Under the pieces are notes generated by a model. It did no database searches. It saw only the letters and a program-made list of their open reading frames with translations, and was not told the DNA's origin. A stretch of 64,000 nt of DNA. Source: Bimastos eiseni (lineage: Eukaryota > Annelida > Clitellata > Crassiclitellata > Lumbricidae). This document shows positions 48,662 to 61,207 of this stretch, piece by piece. The DNA lies in assembly GCA_959347315.1 (NCBI GenBank), contig OY365811.1:36725206-36789205 (forward strand). Reading direction: 5' to 3'. The position numbers and the translations under genes were made by a program. Every line of letters begins with the position of its first letter. Position 1 is the stretch's first letter.

Positions 48662-51600
48662 TGATAATAATAATAATAACAACAATAATAAAAATGATAA
48701 TAATGATCATTATGATTATCCTATAATTGTAATAATTTTGCCATAATAATGATGATGATGATGATGATGACGATGATGATGATGATGATGACACTGATGA
48801 TAGTAAATGAAGCTGTTGTGTTGCACTGTGTGTGTTGTTCTGTTGTCTGTTATTAGTCCTGTACTTGCTATTGGAGGTCACTCAGGGTTACTAAAGCTTT
48901 GGCAGTACAAGAAACGGTTTGTGTTGTGCACCTCATCTCTCACTAACTCGGTTAATTACATGTAAAGGGAAGGCTAAGGGTAAACACACTTGCTGTTTCT
49001 GAAGTGTTGAAGCTCTGTGGAAATCTGAAACAGTGATGAACCTTTTCAAGATATTCATCAATGTGTAGAGAGCTTTCCCCAAACTTTGACCACCATTCGG
49101 TATCTTAGCACAACCCTTTGACGTGTCTCAGTGCCAATGAATAAGCTGGTGCCCTTTGCTTTATTAGAAAATTCGTGATTGCTGTTCACCATGCTAAATG
49201 TGAGAAACTGACTTCAGTAAGGAGGAAAATCATTTCAAGCAGTCATGGAGTATTTTTCTGTGAACTCAATACTCAATTTGTCACTCTGCCTGACATCCAC
49301 ACATTTGCTGCATTAACGTTAGACCATCTCCACATCCACTCCTTGGCATCAATGTTTTGGTCATGTTGTGGTCCTAGATACTTATCTGTTTGGTAGCTGA
49401 CGATGTTTCAATGTTTACTCTATTCTTCAAAGCATAAGCTTACCTATCGAACTAATGTAATGGGTAACTTCAGATGTTGTAGTCATTCTTTGCTATGTTA
49501 TTGTTATGTTATTGTTATTGTTATGCAGATCAGACAATAATAAAATAATAATACTAATATGTATAATTTTCCATTATAATGGAAAATTATACATATCAGT
49601 ATTATTATTTTATTATTGTTAATTAATTGGATTTGCGTTCGCAGTTACTCTGAAATGTAAATCTGAGGTGTGAATTGTCATATGCCAAAAAGTGATGCAC
49701 TTAAGATATCCAAGTGCTTAAATGTCATGGATAAATAGTGTTTTGAGCCACTTTTTGAAAGAAGGAAGTGAATTTGAACTGCAAAAAGAGTTGACTCAAT
49801 TTCATGGGGCATAGCTATTGATTGCACATTGAATGCACAAAAGTCCTTAACTATACTGCATAATAATACATTCTGTTCAGATGGATTTTCTTCCTGTCAT
49901 CTGCATAGGATTGTAATTGTGTCAAGAATATTTGACCGTCAGTCCATTCGATGCGTTGCTTTTGATCCATTGGGTCAGATCATGGGTTAGTGGAATTCAT
50001 TTGTAATTATTATTGTATACGCTGCTTAGCCTACTGTCAGCACAAATGCTTCAGTTCAGTCATGTAACAAGTACAGTTTCAACTTTTTTTTAAACAGAAA
50101 GGTTTCTGGCTTCTTGCATACTGCATAGGTGCACAAAGATATTTTAAGGAACATGGGCCAGTACCCAAAAGACCTGATAGCCCATTTTGTTACATGTGTC
50201 AATTGCTGTATTATTTTGAAGTTTCTGTGCTATGTTTAAGCTGATTCTATGCCTGATATGTTTGATACTCTTTGAGTCACTAGATGAAATATGTGGAGCC
50301 AATTACGCTTGCCATAAGAACAAAATAAGGCTGCAGTAACAGCTGAATAAGGTTACCATCACAACTAAACATAGTTGTTGTAACAGCTAAACAATGTTAC
50401 CATAAGACCCATAATAACTGAATAAAGTTGTCATAGCAACTTAATGAGGTTGCCTTAACAACTAGAGCTTTTTTCGATTAAAAATTGTAATTGCGATTAA
50501 TCGAACGATTAAAATGTTTAATCGCAGTTAATCACATTTTAATCGCATTTAAAAAAAATGAAAAATCCCAGTTTGATTGCAGTTTCACAGTACTTTTTTT
50601 TTTTTAAATTATGTGCAACATTTAAATTTTAGAAAATAGCATTAAAAATAAAATGCATCTATAGGTCTATTCTTACAAGTTCAACCAGATGTTCAAGCAA
50701 ACAAGTTTATCTACATTAGTAACTGATCAAAGTTGCCATAACATGTGAAAAACGTTTCAAAATCAATGAATCATTGTTTTACAAAGGATGACATGACGTT
50801 ATGAATGTCTTGTGTTTGTGCAGCGGTTGGCTTTGGTTCAGGAACCATTCGACTTGTGGACGCCGTTTCCCTTGAAGATGTCGCCCAGCAGCCCCTCCGT
50901 TATACCCATGATGCCATCACCCACATCGCTTTCTCCCATGACAGCGAGTACCTTGCTACTGCTGTGAGTTACTTCATTGGTTCAGGTCTATGTGGTGGTG
51001 GTGTGGGTGTGGTATTGAATGTGGCTGTGGTGGCGATGGTGGGTGTGGTGTTGAATGTGGGTGTGGTGGTGCCGATGGATAGTAAATAAGTAAGTAAGCG
51101 TTGACTTTAGCTGACAGTTGCAGAAAACATTCGCAGTTAGAAACAACATAATGCACCATTGTGTACATTCAAAGATATGACTAATGAGAATATAAAATAC
51201 GAATAAGAAAGGTTCTTCGTATTCCATTCGATCATCTACCTCTGGGAGAACCCTGTCATCTGCCCTTAGTCGAAGGGAGCGCTCAGACTTTTTTAGGAGG
51301 AGGGCAAGTGATGGAGCAACACACGCTGAGGGTTGTTTACAATTTATGCGAAAAGGGTCTTATCTGCCTTTGAGCAGAGCTATTCAAAAGATGTGGTGTC
51401 CTCAGGGACATATCCTAACTGACAAATCGGATGATTGCGGTGGACCTTCTTATCTTTGTCATCTTCATGACCATGTCATATATGCATTCACTCGCATCCA
51501 TATAAATATACATACGTTTCCTATACATTTACATGATTAAATACATACATACGTACATACGTACATACGTACATACATACATACATACATACATACATAC

Positions 51601-54600
51601 ATACACATGCATGATACAAATGGATCAATGAATTCATACACACATGCACAACTCATGTTGTTCATGATGGCAAACATATTGATGATTTTAAATAATCCCC
51701 TTCTTACTTTTCCTTCCATCTAGGATACTGGTTTTGCGGTCTCCGTGTTTAAGAAGACGAACAACATCAGCCAGCCGTTTGCAATCCTTGCTCGCCATCG
51801 GTCCCACTATAAGACCATCAAGGACCTCAGCTTCGGAGTAAAGCTCGACTCAAATGGTCCACGACTTATGTCGCTCGGAGAAGACCGTTTCCTGGTGAGA
51901 GACGAACATCTAACAGCGTCCTCTGCTTTCAGAGCCTCTTTATGGACTCTTTTGAGATTTTATGCTTCATGATGTTTGGCTTTTGGGATATACATGCATA
52001 ATGGATATGTGCCACGGTTTCGATGTGTCAACTACAAGATGTTGTTTAGAAAATGATGTTTTTCTTTAGAGATCAGAAGAGTAGTGCATAAATGTGTTGT
52101 GGCAGTATGTTATGGCTGGTTGTATTGTAGGTGTTCTATACAGTTGGACAGTTGCACACTTGTTAAAGGCTTGGCTTGTTATATAGGTAGACGGGTTTAA
52201 GACTTCTTCTCAGAGATGGTCGTAGTGTATCAACCTTGAACCAATCATTGAACAGATCATTAAAAATTACTTTAATTGTCAAAATCAATTAATCAATGAA
52301 TTAATTGTTTACTTCTGCAGCCCTTGTTGTTAAGTAGGTCGAATATGTTTGTTCTGGTCAAAAAATATTAATTTGTTATATTGTTTGAATCTGTGGAGCA
52401 CTTTTGCCCAATTTGGTAAAGATGGTATATCATAAATACAAGGAGATAAATGATTTGAATTGTGTCACATGTTCATTTCATTTGTGTCATGTGTTCGTCT
52501 ATCTCATGTGTTAAAGTATTGTGAAACTATTTTGTTAATCATTTGTCAATCTCAAACCAATTTGTTGTCAAATTGATACACGTTCTAAGTAGGAATTCGG
52601 TCCATTCTGGGTCTCCCTTTGGTCCATTCTGGGTCTCCTTTGGTCCATTCTGGGTCTCCCTTTGGTCCATTCTGGGTCTCCTTTGGTCCATTCTGGGTCT
52701 CCCTTTGGTCCATTCTGGGTCTCCTTTGGTCCATTCTGGGTCTCCCTTTGGTCCATTCTGGGTCTCCTTTGGTCCATTCTGGGTCTCCCTTTGGTCCATT
52801 CTGGGTCTCCCTTTGGTCCATTCTATAACCCTGAAACATTTAGCACTACCTTGTGTAAAGTATGGTTTCTTGGTCAATCAAATGAAGTGAAATAGTTCAG
52901 TTGGTATGAATTGCACTTGTTGTCAACAGGTGGAGTATGATCTGGAGAATTCCTCTCATGACAACCTCCGCATCCTAAGCTCTGACCGTGTGGAGCAGAG
53001 TGGAATTGCGCAGTGCATGATGTGGTATCCGCCAATCACCAAAGAGAGCTTCATCGTAACAGCCAATGACCAGGTAGTACAGCTGAATTCACTTCTTCTT
53101 ATACATTCCCTGTATTGACGTACTTTTGTGCACTTCTGTACACTTTCTAATTCATTTTCCACATTGATATACTTTTGTGCAATTGTGTACACTTTTTATA
53201 TAGCTGTGTAGATATATGAACTGTTTGATAAAAAAAATTTTTTCAATGTAGGCCTACTCTTGTGATGTTGCATGCACATTTGATTTTGTAAAACTTTGCT
53301 ACTGTTGTATTATGTTTTATCTCATTTAATCTTATAAGAATTAATCTTTTTGACGACCTGGTTTAAAATTTTTGCTTTCAGTTCAAATTTAAACTGTTCA
53401 ACTCGACAACGAAGATGTGTCGTAAGACGGTTCTTGGTCCGACCTATGGAAGTCCCATTCAGAAGTAGGTCTATGGTTTCTCTGTTTAATTCGCCTTCAG
53501 TCAAGTATCTTCATGTCTGTGTGTTTTGGTCCCACTATGTCTGTCTGTACCTCTCTCTGTGTCTGTGTCTATCTCTATCATTCTATGCATTTTTCTGTCT
53601 GTATCCATCTATGTCTGTCTGCCTGTATCTCTATATGTCTGTATCTCTGTATGTCTGTATCTCTGTATGTCTGTATCTCTGTATGTCTGTATGTCTGTAT
53701 GTCTGTCTGTATCTCTGTATCTCTGTATGTCTGTCTGTATGTCTGTCTGTATCTCTGTATGTCTGTCTGTATGTCTGTCTGTATCTCTGTATGTCTGTAT
53801 GTCTGTCTGTATGTCTGTCAGTATCTCTGAATGTCTGTCTGTATGTCTGTCTGTATCTCTGTATGTCTGTCTGTATCTCTGTATGTCTGTCTGTATGTCT
53901 GTCAGTATGTCTGTATGTCTGTCTGTATGTCTGTCTGTATCTCTGTATGTCTGTCTGTATGTCTGTCTGTATCTCTGTATGTCTGTCTGTATGTCTGTCT
54001 GTATCTCTGTATGTCTGTCTGTATCTCTGTATGTCTGTCTGTATCTCTGTATGTCTGTCTGTATCTCTGTATGTCTGTCTGTATCTCTGTATGTCTGTCT
54101 GTATCTCTGAATGTCTGTCTGTATGTCTGTCTGTATCTCTGTATGTCTGTCTGTATCTCTGTATGTCTGTCTGTATGTCTGTCAGTATGTCTGTATGTCT
54201 GTCTGTATGTCTGTCTGTATCTCTGTATGTCTGTCTGTATGTCTGTCTGTATCTCTGTATGTCTGTCTGTATGTCTGTCTGTATCTCTGTATGTCTGTCT
54301 GTATCTCTGTATGTCTGTCTGTATCTCTGTATGTCTGTCTGTATCTCTGTATGTCTGTCTGTATCTCTGAATGTCTGTCTGTATCTCTGTCTGCCTGTCT
54401 CTCTGTCTCTGTCTCTCTGTCTGTCTGTATTTCTGTCTGTACCTCTGTCTGTATCTCTGTGTGTGTCTGTCTGTATCTAACTTTGTGTGCCCATATATCT
54501 GTATCTATGTGTATGTGTGTATGTGTCTGTCTGTCTGTCTGCATCTATCTGTGCATCTTTTCTATGTCCATCTGTTGTGTATTGTAATGTAATGTATCTA

Positions 54601-56335
54601 AACTAATCAAAATATCTCATCTGTCTATCTTGCGATAATCTCTCCTATTTTGGATATTGTTCGACTGTAAAGGATTATCTTATGTGGCATATCAGTGGAT
54701 ATATTCACTCACTCGTTACAAAGATTTATATAGCGCCAATTTAACGCTACTACTCGGAAGCACTCCCGACCCCAGCACGGCTAAAAAGAATAGTTTTAGG
54801 TCGAGTATAAAAGGAGTCTGAGTGGACCCTTGGCGACAACCGCAACGCCAACAAGAGCGTGTTCCAGAGCGAGGGGATAAACCACTGAGAAGGAACGATT
54901 CGGTTTTGCTTCTGAATATGATCCAATTAATAAGAATGTGTTACAACATGATTGTTCGCTTTTTTTCGCATGTGTTGTGGCTCATTCGTTTCAGAATGGT
55001 TCTTATACCAAACGTGAAGGATGTCCTCACCAAACGATACATGGCTTATGCGATACGAGACAAAGTGGGATTTATCATCTTGCCACTGGATGGCAATCCA
55101 CACAACTCAAGTGCTATCATAGCCCATCCACGTGGGGTAAGTCACTCATCTGATAAACTATGTAATGTAGTGTAACACGTGGATGGGCTATCATAGCCCA
55201 TCCATGTGGGGAGTCACTCTTTTGATAGGCTATGTAATGTAGTGTAACAGAACACTTGTGTAGCACATCTTAAAGGTGTTATGTATGCAGCTATCAGTCA
55301 GATGGCAATAGGTGTGTCTTTGATATTTGAGAAAATGCAATTTCGGTGGAACTGATTGAATTTCAGTGGGTAAATTGTTCATTGAGGATTGTCCAATGAC
55401 AAAGAAGCCCGTAATCATAATTATAATCCAAAATCGATGACACCTATAAGCAGAGATAAGCCAGAAAATTATGGTACTTGTGTCTTTGCCTGCCTTTGTC
55501 AGCCTTGACAAGGAGCTTAGATGCTGTCTCAGCCAAGGTGACAACAGCAACGTTTGGACGTGCCACACTGTCCATAAAAGACACTTTGTGCCCTAGGATT
55601 ATGGAAAATCCAAAATAGGTTGTCTGGCATTAAATCACAGCGAATTTTGCCTTTCAGAGTAATTGTACAGTTTGTCTGGTAACACTTAAATGAATCAGAC
55701 ACTACTGCAGTGCTTTGTTTGGCAGACCAGTAATTGTTCAACCAGCATTACTGTGGACCAGTGCTTTTCGACATTGCTTACATCATTAAGCTTTAAATTT
55801 CGTAACAGTGTATCTACTAAACTTTTGTTATTGTTGCATGCTGCATTTAAAACTGTTTATTATGTAATTTAACTTCATAAACATATTTTTATTGTGTGTA
55901 TGATTGAATATTTAATTTGAGTACAATGAAAAATTGAGATTCCGGTGTTATCAATTTAGACGGAACCCTATCTTCCACAGACGGGTACGGGGTCGCGCTG
56001 CACATTGTGTTTAGCATAGCCCTCATAACTTATAGTCCCGTAACATAAACGGATCTGCACTGTATTGTGTAAACCCAATATATATTGTTGCACATACATG
56101 TGTGAAACAAGGCAGATGCCAGCCAGCTATGCAAAGCAATTCACACCCAGTTTGGGTTGTTGTTTGGGTATGAATTCGTCGTCATCACCATAATTGTCAT
56201 CGTTATCGTCATCATCACCGTTATCCTCTGCATCTGCATGACCAGTTCAGGACTTCAACCATTGCAGCACCATTGTAACGGCATGGCTGTCAACAATATA
56301 ATAGCGCTATAAATTGTCATTGTTATTATTATTAG

Positions 56336-56383
<48 letters not shown>

Positions 56384-59300
56384 CATTACTATTATTATTG
56401 TAGTGATATGTCCAAATGAAATGATCTCCACTCATTATTTGACATCGTTTAAGCAGATCTTTTCTCACCTTCAATCCTAGTCTTAATGCCTCTTTGTTTG
56501 TGTAATGTCTATCACACACACTCCGTTTCTTTCTCTTCCAGGGTTATCATGTAAATTAAACCCAATTAAATCATGTTTTCTAAATTGTTGTGTTGAGTCT
56601 GGCAGTTTTACCAAAGCAGAATAAACCGTTGACAGCTGAAGCACAATAGCCTTCCATGAAACTCATTTCAGGTTTCGAATATGGCCGTAAGCAATGATGG
56701 CATGTACTTGTTTACATCGGGCGGACCAGACACTACGGTTCACATGTGGGCCATTAACCTCCAGTAAGCTGTTTACAGTTTTTTCCTTTGCTTCTGTTTG
56801 GGAGTCTGAATATTTATAAAAATGCATCTTCCCAAGAATCTTACCCTACTTAACTTGATACTTGCTGACCTTACCTTAGATCCAGTCTTTCTAGTAGTGG
56901 ATGGAAACCGTCTTAGCAGTTTCTCTGCTTCCTTCTCTCTCTGCGATCTCTTGAAACTGGACTTAGATCTCCAAGTGATATCTCTAGACAACCCATCTGA
57001 CATGACGCAGCGCTCGTGAACGAACTAATCATGCTCTGTGCTTGGCTTTTAAGTAGTGCTCTAGAAATTCTAAAGAATTTAGAATTTGTGATTATTATTG
57101 CAAATCATAATCTCCGGATTTTTTCAAAGTTAACAAGACCAGCGGATTACAACCGACCTACTTGTGGTTGCTCAGTCATAAACCACGAGTAGTGAGACAG
57201 ATATTGTGATGTGACGTTCCATGTTCAGATCGAAATGTTCCATGTTTTTATCAAAAATGTGATGTTAAGATCCAAAAATTCCATGTAGAGATCCAAAGGT
57301 TCCATGTTGACATCCAAAAATTCCATGTAAGGATTCAAAGGTTCCATCTTGAGATCCATATGTCAGACTATGCTATTTTTCAGAGTAACAGATGATATTT
57401 CTCTTGTACTTTTCTGATCTTATTTTAGATAAATCGAATTCAAAGTGGAAACTTCTACAGTACAATTATTATAATGCGTCAATGCGTCAATTGTTAGTCA
57501 TTTCTAGGCAAACATTGCTGAAAAGTTTCAGGAATGTTTGTAGATTTTCTTGTTTTTTATGTTTTTAGCATCTGCATAGCAGCATAGTCGCACTCAAAAC
57601 ACAAAGTTACGACCATGGACAGCTGATAATACACTGTCATACACAGTCTTCTGACCACATTGTAAATAAGCTGGTTCTCTCGACTTCACTTTTGAGGGCG
57701 CTGTAGCAATGTTGAGATTACAATTGTCTGTAGCCATGCGCACTAAGGGTGCAGACTGTGCAGCATAGAAGACTACAAGCATTATTCTAACTAGCAACAA
57801 ACATTACATATATAACTGAAAACGTATAAAATAATAAATTTCGAGATCCAACGTTTTTAAGTTTTTTTTAAACCGGAAAACTTAGATTTTTACTATCAAG
57901 TAGTGCAGCAAATTTCCTGTAGGCAAATTGGCATTCAAAGCACAGAACTGACCAAGATTTGTGAGGGCCTCTGAGACCTGGAAACATGCTGTTCCATAGG
58001 GATCAGCATCTCTATGGAATGCAGTTTGCGTCAGTGTTTTTATCCAGAGAGCATTGCCCTGTATATGACTCGGACTGTTGTTATGCATATTAGCCAGAGC
58101 ATGTTTTCATTGTCTACCATAATGACTATAGAGATTATGACAACTGTGTGTACATTCTGTTGCATTTCAATCATTTTATCTGGTTCAAGGATTGTTGTTC
58201 TTTCCTTCTCCAAGGGCGCTGGAAGTGCAGGCACGACTTGGAGGAGAAGACTTGATCCCGTTCTACGGTCTGCTGGAAGGCGGAAGAGAGGGTCCACTTT
58301 TCCATGAACTGGAGGATCTCTTCTATTATGCGCAGATACGGAGGTATTTACTCTTTTCAATCCTATTGCACATTGCAACATTGAATAATAATATTATTGA
58401 AGTAGGAAACACTCGTGTGTGTGATTGTGTGTTTCGTATGTCTTTGAGCTTGATAGCGGTGGACTCAGTGGTGTGGTGGTAGGGACGATGATTATTGTAT
58501 TAATCAGAGGCGGAGTCTTAGGGGTGCGCCGAAAGGGACAGTCCCCTCTGAAATTTCAGGTAGAGGGATGCTTGTATCCTCTTGATATTTCATGAATATT
58601 TTATACGTATGATAAATTTTCACAGTGTTTTCTACTGTGCATGCACGCTTCTTATGCTTCGAAATTTTCATTTTTTCCAACCTGTCCCCAAACACAGTTT
58701 TTATCAACCTGTCCTTACCCCCCAAACCCAGGACCTAGACTCTGCCTATGGGTATTGATGATGATGATGGTTGTGTGGATGATGATAAAGATGATGATGA
58801 TGTTGGTGGTCGTAGTGGTGGTGATGTTGATGATGATGATTATGATGTTTCCTGGGTTTAGTCAAGGTGTTGATGCAGAGGAGACTCGTGAGGTGACGGA
58901 CACAATAGCAGTCAGTGAAATACCATACGTGATGCGTGCACTTGGCTATTATCCAACTGAACAAGAGGTTCGTAAAAAGCAATTCAATGTCTACTTCCAA
59001 ACGTATTTTGTAGGTTCATGTACAGTTGTGTATTTACGTTGACATTTGTATAGCGCCTTTTCTGATGCTGGCAGGCACTAATAACAAGACTACCTAATGG
59101 TCGGATAAGGTACAAACTAATGGGTACTAAGCACTTGATTACATCTTACCTAAATTGCTGAAAGTTTATAAACCTAGTGAATGTCATGTCATGTCACATC
59201 GTCATCGTCGCTTCACGACGGTTGACTACTTGAATGGGAAAGTGATGTCCAATGCATTCTGTCTCGTACGATGTTCATTAAGCTTGTGCCTTTTAGACCA

Positions 59301-61174
59301 GTCCACGCCATGACATTGTCAAACCAGCAGATTCTGGGTCTTCCACGACTTCGGCTTCTTTCTACTATACCCAACATTACACTGTTCTAAATACTGTCTT
59401 TAGGCTGTCTCACGATGTGCCCGAAGTAGCGCAACTTTCTGGATTTGATGTGGCCCAACAGTTTGCAGTCAACTTTCCCCATTTGATACACTTGTTTGGT
59501 GGTCACCATTGCTGTCCATGGAATTCTGAGCAGTTTCCTCATGCATTTGTTCTCAAATGCTTGTATGCGTTTCTCTTCTTCTTTCTTTATTGTCCACGCC
59601 TAGTGAAGGGAGAGCAAAATAGGTTGCTTCATTTAACAGTAATACCAGACAAGTCATAAGATTTTGATTAATAATAGCAATTTTGAGAATATGATATATT
59701 ATAATGATTTTGACTATTACTATTACTAAAACTATTACTATTACTATTAACTAGATTATGATTACGATCTCATCTTCCGATTACTGCCTTCATGCAGCTT
59801 AAAATTTCGCCACCAAGTGAAATACATGTGCATTAGCAATTTTTATGGTAATAATGACAATTACGATAAAAATAATATTAAAAATAATATGATAATAATT
59901 AGAAATAGTAATAGTTTTTTTTCATCCAAGAGATCAGAACTACCTCAGATAAAACAAAATAATAACAATCATGTAACATATAATTGTTATTATTATATTA
60001 TATACTATTACTGCTAGAGATGGATTTCATAGGAGTCATGGCTATTCCAGGCATCAGTAATTAGTAACAGGGCAATTTTTATCTGCTAAATAAAAGCACT
60101 ATATATCCTGATAAGATTGACATCACGTTGCTGGTAAATCACCTTTTAGTCCAAAATAATTGTGATACTGTTGTTTATATTAATGACCGCTAGATGTCCT
60201 GTTGAGTTATAATTGTTACAGTTTGTCTGCTGGAGTTGCATTGTTGCAACTGAATCTATTGCAGATTGAAGAAATGCTGAATGAAATCAAATTTGGAAAT
60301 TACATTGAAACTGGAGAGCTAACAACAAAGCTCAACTTAGGAGAGTTCATTAAATGTAAGTCTCATACCTTACAAAAGTAATCGTATTACCACGGAACAA
60401 ACAACAACAACAAAAACAACAACAGCAACATATGTCAGATGGTGTAAATAAACAGTGGTGAGAAAAATCATTGTTGTCATGAAAATTATTATATTCAGGT
60501 TGCAACTGAAATGTACACAGAGGATATTTTAAAACCCATTATAATTGTACTGTATAATTGTATTGTATAATTGTATTGCATAATTGTATTGTATAATTGT
60601 ATTGTAATCTTGAGATGTGTACCATACTCAGAAGAGATAATATGAACTACTTCAAATGTTAATTTTTATAGGGTTAAACCTACCACTGACAAGTTTTTTG
60701 TATTGGTCTTTCAATATTATTATAACCAACTATGCACACTTCAGTGACATTTTGGGCGTTTTGGACTTTGCCATTCTGTCAATCAAGCAGTGACAATTGA
60801 ATATACACGAGAGACTTCTCTATTGTCTCGAAACAACAAATAATCCACGGCAAATAAACAACCCATAATTGTCCATTGTCTCATTAATATTCTCTTTCCT
60901 AAAAGTGTACGTCAACCACCGTCCTGCGTTTGGCCTGGACATGAACCAACTCAAGTGGGCCTTTGAAGTCCTTGGCGTCAAGACGGACAACACGCATTCC
61001 ATCGACCGCGACCAACTCCTCGATCTACTCCAGAATTACGGTCAGTTCCAGTTCATATTCGGAGATGTACAAGAGTCTCCCAATCGAAAGGTCAATGCAT
61101 GGTTCAAATCCCCACCGGGCATGAAAATAATTTTAATTTTATATATTATATATATATGTATATATATATATATG

Positions 61175-61207
<33 letters not shown>

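Noticed and set aside
52599..52824. CRISPR-like regularly spaced repeats
   Set aside because: Units are contiguous with no variable spacers, and the context is a eukaryotic intron.
52539..52890. Repetitive open frames on both strands (DPEWTKG-type on minus)
   Set aside because: They derive from the 43-bp minisatellite; both strands are equally open and no splice sites frame them.
53350..54592. Open frames of up to 376 codons rich in Ser-Val-Cys-Leu
   Set aside because: They are products of the TGTCTGTA array in CFAP251 intron 18; only 53382-53464 is coding.
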